From positions 19,061 to 83,060 of the forward strand of contig NZ_JAVHUY010000045.1 in the NCBI RefSeq assembly GCF_031085175.1: a stretch of DNA of 64,000 nt, given 5' to 3'. The notes under the pieces are model-generated. The model was given only the letters and a program-made list of their open reading frames with translations. It had not been told where the DNA came from and did not search any database. Source of the DNA: Phytohabitans maris (GTDB lineage Bacteria > Actinomycetota > Actinomycetes > Mycobacteriales > Micromonosporaceae). Within the stretch, counting starts at the first letter, position 1. Each line of letters begins with the position of its first letter. Position numbers and translations under genes: made by a program. Positions 50,920-58,604 of the stretch are shown here, piece after piece.

Positions 50920-51906
50920 TTACCAGCGGTCGTGGACCAGGGGGCGGATGAGTTCGTCGTACACCTCGGCGACGGCGGCGTGCGCCTCCGGGGTCAAGGG
51001 TGCCAGGTCGGCGGCCGCCGCGTTGGCCCTTGCCTGCTCCGGGTCGCGGGCACCCGGGATCACCACGGTCACGGCGGGCTGGTCGGCGATCCACCGCAGC
51101 GCCCACTGCGCCATGGCGACGCCCGGCGGGACCAGCGGCTTCAGCCGGCGGACGGCTTCCAGCCCCACCTCGTACGGCACGCCGGAGAACGTCTCACCCA
51201 CGTCGAACGACTCGCCGTGCCGGTTGAACGTGCGGTGGTCGTCCGCCCCGAACGTGGTGTGCTCGTCGTACCGCCCGGAGAGCAGCCCGCTGGCCAGCGG
51301 CACCCGGGCGACGATGCCCACGCCGGCGGCGGCCGCGGCGGGCAGCACCGCTTCGAGGGGCTTGCGGCGCAGGGCGTTCAGGATGATCTGCACGCTCGCC
51401 ACGCCGGGCCGGGCGATCGCGGTGAGCGCCTCCTCGACCCGCTCGACGCTGACGCCGTACGCCGCGATCCGCTTCTCCCGCACGAGCGTGTCGAGCGCCT
51501 CGAACACCGCGTCGTCCGAGTACACCGGTGTGGGCGGGCAGTGCAGCTGGACCAGGTCGAGCGTGTCGACGCCGAGGTTGGCGCGGGAGCGGTCGGTCCA
51601 GGCGCGGAAGTTGTCGAGGTTGTACGCCGACGGCTCCTGCGGCACGCGCCGCCCCATCTTGGTCGCCACGGTCAGGCCGGGACTGGCGGGGTGCTGGCGC
51701 AGGAAGCGGCCGATGATCTGCTCGCTGCGGCCGTCGCCGTACACGTCGGCGGTGTCCAGGAACGTGACGCCGGCGTCGACGGCGGCGCCCAGCGTGGCGA
51801 ACGCCGCGTCCTCGCTGACCTCGCCCCAGTCCGCGCCGAGCTGCCAGGCACCGAGTCCGATCACCGCCACGTCACGGCCCAACCGACCGAAGCTGCGCTT
51901 CTCCAC
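50920..51906 (-). CDS. aldo/keto reductase
   Basis: A 328-aa NADPH-dependent oxidoreductase of the TIM-barrel AKR family (AKR11/12-like, YajO-like). It has GLGAWQLGADWG at the N-terminus, the catalytic FLDTADVYGDGRSE (Asp and Tyr), VATKMGRR (Lys) and VQLHCPP (His). The C-terminal cofactor segment is PAVTVVIPGARDPEQ. Substrate unknown. Divergent from the methyltransferase gene at 51962. Confidence 0.92.
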   Translation of the reverse strand: MEKRSFGRLGRDVAVIGLGAWQLGADWGEVSEDAAFATLGAAVDAGVTFLDTADVYGDGRSEQIIGRFLRQHPASPGLTVATKMGRRVPQEPSAYNLDNFRAWTDRSRANLGVDTLDLVQLHCPPTPVYSDDAVFEALDTLVREKRIAAYGVSVERVEEALTAIARPGVASVQIILNALRRKPLEAVLPAAAAAGVGIVARVPLASGLLSGRYDEHTTFGADDHRTFNRHGESFDVGETFSGVPYEVGLEAVRRLKPLVPPGVAMAQWALRWIADQPAVTVVIPGARDPEQARANAAAADLAPLTPEAHAAVAEVYDELIRPLVHDRW

Positions 51907-51961
51907 GCGGACACCCTAGCGGTACGGTATTCAAGACGAACGTACGGTTTGGAGGACTGCC
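51907..51961. promoter_or_regulatory. divergent promoter with repeated GTACGGT words
   Basis: The 55-bp divergent gap contains GGTACGGTATTC and GAACGTACGGTTT, two GTACGGT words about 20 bp apart, the second within a partial palindrome centred on CGTACG. This looks like an operator or overlapping -10 boxes. GGAGG ahead of GTG 51962 is the ribosome-binding site of the methyltransferase. Confidence 0.4.
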
Positions 51962-52729
51962 GTGTGGGATCCCGCCACCTACCTGCGCTTCGGCGACGAG
52001 CGGTCGCGGCCCTTCTTCGACCTGGTCGCCCGGATCGGGGCGCAGCGGCCGCGCGCCGTCGTCGACCTGGGCTGCGGCCCGGGCAACCTCACGGCCGCGC
52101 TCGCGTCGCGCTGGCCGGGCGCGCGTGTGCTCGGCGTCGACTCGTCGGCCGAGATGGTCGGCCAGGCACGCGCCGAGTCGTACCCGGTGGATTTCGAAGT
52201 GGGCGACCTGCGCGAGTGGACCCCGGCGGGCGACCACGACGTGGTCGTCTCCAACGCCGCCCTGCAGTGGGTGCCCGGCCACGAGAGCCTGCTGCCGCGC
52301 TGGGTGGCGGCACTGCCCGCCGGCGCCTGGCTGGCCGTGCAGGTGCCGGGGAACTTCGACGCGCCTTCGCACCGGGCGCTGCGGTCGCTCAGCGTCGCGG
52401 CCGGGCTCGGCGACCTGACCCGCGACGCGCCCGTGCTCGACCCGGCCGGCTACGCCGACCTGCTGGCGGGCGCCGGGTGCGCGGTGGACGCCTGGGAGAC
52501 CACGTACCTGCACCGGCTGCCCGTGGCGCCCGGCGCGGACCACCCGGTGCTCACCTGGATGGAGGGGACCGCGCTGCGGCCGGTGAAGGCGGCACTGGAC
52601 GGCTCCGCGTGGCGCGCGTTCCGGGAGGCGCTCGGAAAACGCCTCGCGGCGGCCTACCCCGCGCGGGGTACGGTCGTGTCCTTCCCGTTTAGACGGATCT
52701 TCTTCGTCGCGCGAACGCAGGGGGACTGA
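51962..52729 (+). CDS. tam: trans-aconitate 2-methyltransferase-like SAM methyltransferase
   Basis: A 255-aa class I SAM-dependent methyltransferase starting VWDPATYLRFGDERSRPFFDLV, with motif I VVDLGCGPGNLTAAL, motif II VLGVDSSAEMV and DVVVSNAALQWVPGHESLL. Sequence order and length match Tam, which methylates trans-aconitate to protect the citric acid cycle. Substrate is inferred from family resemblance. The stop overlaps the next ATG (TGATG). Confidence 0.85.
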   Translation: MWDPATYLRFGDERSRPFFDLVARIGAQRPRAVVDLGCGPGNLTAALASRWPGARVLGVDSSAEMVGQARAESYPVDFEVGDLREWTPAGDHDVVVSNAALQWVPGHESLLPRWVAALPAGAWLAVQVPGNFDAPSHRALRSLSVAAGLGDLTRDAPVLDPAGYADLLAGAGCAVDAWETTYLHRLPVAPGADHPVLTWMEGTALRPVKAALDGSAWRAFREALGKRLAAAYPARGTVVSFPFRRIFFVARTQGD

Positions 52730-53754
52730 TGCTGGAGTCGTTCATCGCCGGGCTGCCCAAGGTGGAGCTGCACGTCCACCACGTCGGCTCCGCGGCGCCC
52801 CGGATCGTGGCCGAGCTCGCCGCCCGCCACGAGGGGCACACGCCGGTGCCGGCCGACCCGGCGGCGGTGGCGAGATACTTCGAGTTCCGCGACTTCGCCC
52901 ACTTCATCGAGATCTATCTGAGTGTGGTCGACCTCGTCCGCGACCCCGAGGACGTGCGCATCCTGACCTACGAGGTGGGTCGGGAGCTGGCCCGCCAGCA
53001 GGTGCGGTACGCCGAGCTGACCGTCACGCCGTACTCGCACACGTCGCGGGGCATCCCGGCGGCCGAGTTCTGCGCGGCGATCGAGGACGCGCGGGTACGG
53101 GCCGAGGCCGAGCTGGGCATCGTGCTGCGCTGGTGCTTCGACATCCCCGGCGAGGCGGGACTGGCCGCGGCCGAGGAGACGCTCGCGATCGCGCTCGACC
53201 ACCGGCCGGACGGGCTGGTCAGCTTCGGGCTGGGCGGGCCCGAGGTCGGGGTGCCGCGGCCGCAGTTCAAGCCGTACTTCGACAAGGCCCGCGCGGCCGG
53301 GCTACGTTCGGTGCCGCACGCCGGTGAGACCACCGGCCCGGCGACGATCTGGGACGCGATCCACGAACTCGGCGCCGAGCGGATCGGCCACGGCATCTCC
53401 GCGGCCCAGGACGAGCGGCTGATGGCGTACCTGGCCGAGCACCGCATCCCGCTGGAGATCAGCCCGACGTCCAATGTGCGCACCCGGGCGGTCGCCTCGC
53501 TCGACGAGCACCCGCTCCCGGCACTGCGCGCGGCCGGCGTACCGGTCACCGTCAACTCCGACGACCCGCCGATGTTCGGCACGACGCTCAACGACGAGTA
53601 CGCGGTGGCCGCCCGCCTCCTCGACCTGGACGAGGCGGGCCTGGGTGGGCTGGCCCGGGACGCGGTGGAGGCATCGTTCCTCCCGCCGGCCGAGAAGGCC
53701 CGCATCGGTGCGGAGATCGACACGTACGTCGCGGAGCACCGCGCCGCCCGCTAG
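52729..53754 (+). CDS. adenosine deaminase family protein
   Basis: A 341-aa zinc amidohydrolase (ADA-like). The metal motif is LHVHHVGS at residues 14-21, HHVG in place of the usual HLDG. Further motifs are VPHAGETTGP, ERIGHGISAAQDE, ISPTSNVRTRAV and the catalytic VNSDDPPMFGTTLNDEY. It deaminates adenosine or a related nucleoside. In actinomycetes similar enzymes act on aminodeoxyfutalosine in menaquinone synthesis, so the substrate is open. Coupled to the methyltransferase gene by a one-base overlap. Confidence 0.87.
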   Translation: MLESFIAGLPKVELHVHHVGSAAPRIVAELAARHEGHTPVPADPAAVARYFEFRDFAHFIEIYLSVVDLVRDPEDVRILTYEVGRELARQQVRYAELTVTPYSHTSRGIPAAEFCAAIEDARVRAEAELGIVLRWCFDIPGEAGLAAAEETLAIALDHRPDGLVSFGLGGPEVGVPRPQFKPYFDKARAAGLRSVPHAGETTGPATIWDAIHELGAERIGHGISAAQDERLMAYLAEHRIPLEISPTSNVRTRAVASLDEHPLPALRAAGVPVTVNSDDPPMFGTTLNDEYAVAARLLDLDEAGLGGLARDAVEASFLPPAEKARIGAEIDTYVAEHRAAR

Positions 53755-53831
53755 CTCCCGGCACCCCGCCGGGGTGGGGTCGCCCAGGGACGGCCGGTCG
53801 CCCATCGACCAGGGCCCTGAGCCATTTCTGA

Positions 53832-53888
53832 GCTACCGCGACGCCCGTCGTGGTCCGGACCGTTGCTCCCGCGGCCTCACCCTCCGCG
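53832..53888. repeat. dispersed 57-nt repeat, copy 2
   Basis: It begins GCTACCGCGACGCCCGTCGT and ends CACCCTCCGCG; 56 of 57 bases match 21277-21333. Like copy 1 it lies about 30-80 bp after a plus-strand gene end, in a convergent gap. Confidence 0.8.
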
Positions 53889-53996
53889 GTCGCACGGCCC
53901 ACCCCACCGGCCTGACGGCCGGCCCCGCGGTGCCCGGTTTGCGGCGCCCGGCTTGCGGCGCCCGGGGCGCGGGGGTGGGGTCGAGGTTTCGCGGGG

Positions 53997-54070
53997 GCTC
54001 TCGAGCTGCCCCGTCTGCGCGCCCAGGCACGCTGCCCCGTTCGTGCGTGCAGCTCCAGAGCTCCGCGCAC
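53997..54070. repeat. dispersed 28-nt repeat, copy 2, with inverted flank
   Basis: 53997-54024 matches 8330-8357 with one difference. Downstream GAGCTCCGCGCAC (54058-54070) is the reverse complement of the 13-mer that precedes copy 1, so this copy is bounded by partly complementary ends. Confidence 0.7.
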
Positions 54071-54140
54071 GCACGTATCCCGGTCGCGGCGCTGCCCGCG
54101 GCAAACGCATCCGCGGCGGTCGCGGACCCGGGGCCGATAT

Positions 54141-54440
54141 CTAGAGGGCGTAGAGCGGGTCCTGCCAGCAGGCGAGCACGGCCAGGATGACGCCGGCGAC
54201 GATGGCGACCCAGCGGATCAGGCGGCGGGAGCGCTTGCGTTTCCGCTCCTCCGGCTGCCCGTCGGGCGGTACCTCGGCGGCGGCGTCCGGGCCGACCTGG
54301 AAGGCACCGGCCGCGCCCTGCGGGGTGTTCGCTCGCGCGGCGGCGCCGACGGGCGGCAGGAACTCGGCGGCGGGCCGCGCCACCGCCGGGCCGGGCCGCC
54401 GCCACGGTGAGGGCGTCGCCGCGCGACTGCGCTCGGTCAC
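54141..54440 (-). CDS. small Ala/Pro-rich single-pass membrane protein
   Basis: A 99-aa protein: a disordered Ala/Pro-rich N-terminus (about 65 residues), a basic cluster EERKRKRSRRLIR, and one membrane helix WVAIVAGVILAVLACW near the C-terminus, ending QDPLYAL. GTG 54440 is preceded by AGGAGGGCAC. It is not recognised as a family. It probably inserts N-in. Confidence 0.65.
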   Translation of the reverse strand: MTERSRAATPSPWRRPGPAVARPAAEFLPPVGAAARANTPQGAAGAFQVGPDAAAEVPPDGQPEERKRKRSRRLIRWVAIVAGVILAVLACWQDPLYAL

Positions 54441-54683
54441 GTGCCCTCCTTAGGTGGGCGCGCGGCGGGAGCAGGGTTGGGGGACCATTTCCCGCCGCGC
54501 GCGCAAAAGGTCCCACCGGACCGGGTGGGTGGACAAACTGCGGGTGGTGGTCCGGTGGAACCAGGATGGGATCGCGATCGATGTTGCCATCCGGCCGCCC
54601 CGCGAACGGCCCGGTTAACCCAGACCTAAGGCGGATTTGAGCCGCACCTGCTGGTCGCGCCCTCCCTCCGGGCGCCGGGTCTG

Positions 54684-54787
54684 CCGCTGTTGGAGCGCCG
54701 CCCCGGCCGGCGGCGCGGGCGCCGGGCTGGCGGCGTCAGTCGCTGTTGGAACGCTGCCTCGGCCAGCGGCGGGCACCGGGCTCGCGG
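54684..54787. repeat. imperfect direct repeat at the 3' end of the kinase gene
   Basis: CGCTGTTGGAGCGCCGCCCC (from 54685) recurs as CGCTGTTGGAACGCTGCCTC (from 54741), and the similarity continues for about 45 bases with a 56-bp period. The second unit lies in the last codons of the histidine kinase and the first downstream of it, so the gene's 3' end appears duplicated. The rest of the 295-bp gap 54441-54735 holds no gene. Confidence 0.55.
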
Positions 54788-56148
54788 GCCAGGCGGCCGA
54801 CCAGGCCGAAGCGGCTCACCTGCTTGGGTACGGCCTCGGCGTCGGCGAGCAGCATCACCACGCTGGCGCCGCCGAGGCGGGCCCGGTCGATGCTCACCGA
54901 GCCGCGGGCCTGCTGGGCGGCGCGCCGGGCGATGTCGAGGCCCAGGCCGGTCGAGCCGCGGTCGCTGGCGCCGCGGCGCAGCGCGCGGTCCGGGTTGGCG
55001 ATACCCGGCCCGGCGTCGTCCACACGCACCGCGACGTAGCCGTCACGCCGGGAGATCGCGACCTCGAACGCGGTGCCCTGCGGCGTGTACCGGAAGACGT
55101 TGCCCAGCACCGCGTCGAGCGCGGCGGCCAGCTCGGCGCGGGGCAGCGGCACCGGGATCCGGGTGTGCGCTCCGGTCACCTGGTTGGGACGCTGCTGGTC
55201 GCTGGCGAGCGCGGACCAGAAGACCATCCGGTCGCGGACCACCTCGGCGGCGTCGCAGATGCTCTCCTCGGGCTGCTCGGCCTGCTCGACCACCTTGCGG
55301 CTGGTCTTGATGAGAACGTCGACCTCGCCCTCCAGGGTCACGATCGCCTGGCGGATACGGCGGATCGTGCGCCGCCGGTCGAGCTCGGCCGCGCTGAACT
55401 GCCCCACGCTCGTGTCGTCCGAGTCGAGCGCGTCGGCGTCGAGGCGGAGCACGGTCAGCGGCGTACGCAGGCGGTGCGAGAGGTCGGCGACCAGCTCGCG
55501 TTCGGTGCTGCGGGCGGCGACGAGCTTGTCGGCCATGCGGTTGAACGCGTACCCCGCCTCGGCCAGCTCGCGCGGGCCGCTGGGCTGTACGCGGACGGCC
55601 AGGTCGCCGTCGCCGACCGCCAGTGCGTGGTTGACCAGGTTGCGGGCCGAGTTGACCGCGACGGCGGCGAGGCGGTCGACCACGACCACCGACGCCGCGA
55701 CCAGGCCGAGGGTGAGGCCGATGAGCAGCCACCAGTTCGCCCCGCCGAACGCGCCGTCGGCCAGGAAGACCTCCACGACCGCGGTGGCACCCTCCATGGG
55801 TACCGGCTGGAGGTAGACCTTGCCCCCGTCCGCGTCCACGAGCAGCGGCTCGGTGCCGCGGGCCGCCCGGGACACGTCTTCGGGCTCGGCGCGCGTGCCG
55901 TCGGTGGGCGCCTTCAGGCCGTGTATCACGGCCGGGTCACCCTCGCCGGCGGCGAGCGCGGCGCGCCGTACCTGCTCGTCGTTGGTCGCGACGGTGAGCG
56001 CGCCGGCGACGGCGGCCGTGCGGCGCTGCGCCTGGGCCAGCGTCTCGTCGCGCGCGTCCGCGCGCTGCTCGAGGCCGAGCGGGATCATGAAGGCGAGCGC
56101 GGCGATGGTGGTGAGGGCGGCGGTGACGTAGGCGTGCGCCTGCCTCAG
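54736..56148 (-). CDS. two-component sensor histidine kinase
   Basis: A 470-aa membrane kinase. The first helix is YVTAALTTIAALAFMIPLGL, then an extracytoplasmic sensor region (about residues 25-150), a second helix (WWLLIGLTLGLVAASVVVV) and HAMP. The HisKA phosphoacceptor is ELVADLSHRLRTPLTVL. The ATPase domain has a degenerate N box, DDAGPGI (G1) and GSTGLGLDIA (G2). There is no ATG/GTG/TTG between the upstream regulator's stop and residue 22. The likeliest start is CTG 56148, which overlaps the regulator's TGA (CTGA) like the many ATGA/GTGA junctions here. ATG 56085 would cut the first helix. Confidence 0.85.
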   Translation of the reverse strand: MRQAHAYVTAALTTIAALAFMIPLGLEQRADARDETLAQAQRRTAAVAGALTVATNDEQVRRAALAAGEGDPAVIHGLKAPTDGTRAEPEDVSRAARGTEPLLVDADGGKVYLQPVPMEGATAVVEVFLADGAFGGANWWLLIGLTLGLVAASVVVVDRLAAVAVNSARNLVNHALAVGDGDLAVRVQPSGPRELAEAGYAFNRMADKLVAARSTERELVADLSHRLRTPLTVLRLDADALDSDDTSVGQFSAAELDRRRTIRRIRQAIVTLEGEVDVLIKTSRKVVEQAEQPEESICDAAEVVRDRMVFWSALASDQQRPNQVTGAHTRIPVPLPRAELAAALDAVLGNVFRYTPQGTAFEVAISRRDGYVAVRVDDAGPGIANPDRALRRGASDRGSTGLGLDIARRAAQQARGSVSIDRARLGGASVVMLLADAEAVPKQVSRFGLVGRLAREPGARRWPRQRSNSD

Positions 56149-56834
56149 TCCGGTGCCACCAACCGGAATCCGACCCCCCGCACGGTGCGCAGGTAGCGGG
56201 GTTTCGCCGCGGACTCGCCCAGCTTGCGGCGCAGCCAGTACAGATGCACGTCGATGGTCTGGTCCTCGCCGACCGACGGTTGCCGCCATACCTCCTCCAA
56301 CAGCTCCCGGCGGGACACCACGCGGCCGGGACGCGCCGCCAGGTATGCCAGCAGGTCGAACTCCTTGCGGGTCAGCGCCAGCGGCACCCCGTCGAGGTGC
56401 GCGCTGCGCTCGCCGACGTCGACCTTGAGGCCGCCGACCTCGTGCACCGCCGGCTGCACGGTGCGGCTCGCCCGCCCCGCGCGGCGCAGCACGCTGGTGA
56501 TCCGCGCGTCGAGGTGGGCACCGGTGAACGGCTTGACCATGTAGTCGTCGGCGCCGGCGCGCAGCAGTCGCACGATCGCCTGCTCGTCGTCCCGGGCCGT
56601 GGCGATGATGATCGGGATGTCGGTGATGCCGCGCAGCATGCGCAGGGCGTCGGCACCGTCGAGGTCGGGCAGGCCGAGGTCGAGCACGACCAGATCGGGT
56701 GTCTCCGAGGCGACCCGGCGCAGCGCGTCGAGCGCGGTGCCGACGGCGTGGACGGCGTGGCCCCGATCAGCCAGCGAACGCAGCATCGCGCCGCGCACGA
56801 CATGGTCGTCTTCGACCAGGAGGACGGTGGCCAT
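56145..56834 (-). CDS. OmpR-family response regulator
   Basis: A 229-aa regulator. The receiver domain has acidic DD at residues 9-10, phosphoacceptor Asp52 in LVVLDLGLPDLDG, and VKPF with the conserved Lys. The winged-helix DNA-binding domain (about residues 130-227) has LTRKEFDLLAYLAARPGRVVSRRELLEEVW and TIDVHLYWLRRKL. It is cotranscribed with and phosphorylated by the downstream kinase. Two 22-bp direct repeats lie just upstream. Confidence 0.94.
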   Translation of the reverse strand: MATVLLVEDDHVVRGAMLRSLADRGHAVHAVGTALDALRRVASETPDLVVLDLGLPDLDGADALRMLRGITDIPIIIATARDDEQAIVRLLRAGADDYMVKPFTGAHLDARITSVLRRAGRASRTVQPAVHEVGGLKVDVGERSAHLDGVPLALTRKEFDLLAYLAARPGRVVSRRELLEEVWRQPSVGEDQTIDVHLYWLRRKLGESAAKPRYLRTVRGVGFRLVAPD

Positions 56835-56873
56835 GCGAAGACGGTACTGCCCTTGGCAAGCCGCGGACGATCC

Positions 56874-56929
56874 CGGTTTGCTGATCTCCGGCCGTGCGGG
56901 ACGTTCTCGGTTTGCTGATCTCCGGCCGT
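56874..56929. promoter_or_regulatory. two 22-bp direct repeats in a divergent promoter
   Basis: CGGTTTGCTGATCTCCGGCC plus GT occurs at 56874-56895 and 56908-56929, identical, period 34 bp, in the 161-bp gap between the response regulator and the GH63 gene. Tandem sites of this kind are typical of OmpR-family binding, so autoregulation is plausible. Confidence 0.6.
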
Positions 56930-56982
56930 ACCGATAGTCGGGAAACCATCCGGATGGACCTGCGACACGAGCAGTGACCTGC

Positions 56983-56988
56983 CAATAT
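56983..56988 (+). promoter_or_regulatory. -10 element for leaderless GH63 gene
   Basis: CAATAT ends seven bases before GTG 56996; there is no Shine-Dalgarno. The ATG at 56987 would overlap this box. Confidence 0.5.
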
Positions 56989-56995
56989 GGGTCGA

Positions 56996-58351
56996 GTGAG
57001 CACCACGGAGACGCCCCTCGCGCCGGCCCCTGCGGCCGGCGCCGTCATGACCGAGGAAGAGCTGCGCCGCCAGGCCGTCGAGGTCCTGGACGCCAACTGG
57101 GAACGGGACCACACGGTGCCATCGCGCGCCCTGTACCCGCACCAGTGGAGCTGGGACTCGGCGTTCATCGCGGTCGGCCTCGCCCACCACCGCCCGGAGC
57201 GGGCCTGGCGCGATCTGCGCAGCCTCTTCGCGGCCCAGTGGTACGACGGGCGCGTCCCGCACATCGTCTTCGACCCGGACGTCTCCGAGCGCGACTACTT
57301 CCCGGGTCCCGCATTCTGGGACGCGCCGGCATCGCCCGGGCGGCTCGGCGGGCTCACGACGGGCATCGTGCAGCCACCGGTACATCCGGTCGCCGCCCGC
57401 GACATCTACCTGCGCTGCCTCGACCGCGACGCGGCCCGGCGCGAGCTGGAGTGGCTGTACCCGCGGTTGGTGAAACAGCAGACATACCTCTGCGAAGGGC
57501 GCAACGTGGGCGGTGACGGGCTGTGCAGCATCGTCCACCCATGGGAGTCCGGCCTGGACAACAGCCCGGCCTGGGACAGCGCACTCGCCGCCGTCCCGGT
57601 CGACCTTTCGCTGCTGCACAGCCACCGCCGCCAGGACACGCAGGTCTCCGTCCACTCGCACAGACCCACCGACACCGACTACGCGCGGTACATCGCGATC
57701 GCCGCCAGCTACCGCGACGGGGGCTACCTCGACGGGAGCCTGCTGGAGTATCACCCGTTTCTGGTGGAGTGCCCCTCGTTCAACGCGATCCTCGCCCTGG
57801 CCGAGATCGCCCTGGCTGACATCGCCGAGGTGATCGGCGTGGACGCCGCACCCCACCGCGACCGGGCCGAGCACATCACGAAGGTCCTCGCCGACCGGCT
57901 GTACAACCCCGCGACCGGGATGTTCCACGCCCGCGACGTGCGCACCGGCCAGCTGAGCACGGCCCGCTGCGTGGGCGGCCTGATCCCGCTGATCCTGCCC
58001 GGCCTGCCCGAGGAGCAGCGGGTGTCGCTGCTGGCGATGGCGCGCTCGGAGGCGTTCGGGCTGGGCGGCGAGATCCCACTCCCGTCGTACGACCGCACCG
58101 CCCCCGACTTCGACCGCCTCCGCTACTGGCGCGGTCCGGTGTGGATCAACGTCAACTGGCTGATCTGGCAGGGCCTGCGCGCCCACGGCCACGAACGCGA
58201 GGCCGCCGACCTGCGCGCCGCCATGCTCGGCGTGATCCGCCGCGGCGGCTGCCACGAGTACTTCGACCCGGTCGACGGCGCCGGCATCGGCGCGGCCGCG
58301 TTCAGCTGGACGGCCGCGCTCGCCCTCGACCTGATGGCCGCCACTCCGTAA
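56996..58351 (+). CDS. GH63-type glucosylglycerate/mannosylglycerate hydrolase
   Basis: A 451-aa (alpha/alpha)6-barrel glycosidase resembling actinobacterial glucosylglycerate hydrolases (mycobacterial GgH) and MGH enzymes. Segments include RALYPHQWSWDSAFIAVGLA, QWYDGRVPHIVFDPDVSERDYFPGP, IVHPWESGLDNSPAWDSAL, YWRGPVWINVNWLIWQGL and GCHEYFDPVDGAGIGAAAFSWTAAL. The acidic residues in WDSA and in FDPVDG are candidate catalytic groups. Such enzymes mobilise compatible solutes after stress. Exact substrate not provable from sequence. No signal peptide. Confidence 0.85.
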   Translation: MSTTETPLAPAPAAGAVMTEEELRRQAVEVLDANWERDHTVPSRALYPHQWSWDSAFIAVGLAHHRPERAWRDLRSLFAAQWYDGRVPHIVFDPDVSERDYFPGPAFWDAPASPGRLGGLTTGIVQPPVHPVAARDIYLRCLDRDAARRELEWLYPRLVKQQTYLCEGRNVGGDGLCSIVHPWESGLDNSPAWDSALAAVPVDLSLLHSHRRQDTQVSVHSHRPTDTDYARYIAIAASYRDGGYLDGSLLEYHPFLVECPSFNAILALAEIALADIAEVIGVDAAPHRDRAEHITKVLADRLYNPATGMFHARDVRTGQLSTARCVGGLIPLILPGLPEEQRVSLLAMARSEAFGLGGEIPLPSYDRTAPDFDRLRYWRGPVWINVNWLIWQGLRAHGHEREAADLRAAMLGVIRRGGCHEYFDPVDGAGIGAAAFSWTAALALDLMAATP

Positions 58352-58413
58352 CTCACCCTCCGCGGGTGGCCCATTCCTTCTGTGATCGGCGCTGTGGGAT
58401 CGGTCCAAGGTGC

Positions 58414-58463
58414 AGATCGTGGTACACAAGTGCCCCTCCAGGGGCAGTCGCGTACCACGATCT
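58414..58463. repeat. 50-bp palindromic element, family 2 copy 2
   Basis: Outer arms AGATCGTGGTAC and GTACCACGATCT, inner hairpin TGCCCC-TCCA-GGGGCA; same length and order as 8623-8672. It lies between the convergent ends of the GH63 gene and the CFA-synthase-like gene. The rest of the 253-bp gap shows nothing else recognisable. Confidence 0.85.
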
Positions 58464-58604
58464 GCTCAGTGCCGGCGATGCCGGCGCCGATCAAGGAGCG
58501 GTCCGCCGCCAGGTGCTGGCAGGACGCCGATCCGCCAGCCCGGCGCGGGCCGCGCCGGGCCATCGAGCCGGTCGACGACCCGGCCCTCCGGGTTCGCGGA
58601 TCCG

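Larger units (their letters stand above)
53755..54140. other. 386-bp convergent intergenic region with repeats
   Basis: It holds the second copies of the 57-nt repeat (53832-53888) and the 28-nt repeat (53997-54024). A GTGCGTGC...GCACGCAC hairpin (54042-54075) could terminate either flanking gene. GC-rich GCGCCCGG words recur around 53935-53970. No credible gene. Confidence 0.65.

Noticed and set aside
54637..56196. 519-codon plus-strand frame opposite the histidine kinase
   Set aside because: The minus strand encodes clear HAMP, HisKA and ATPase motifs; the plus frame has none.
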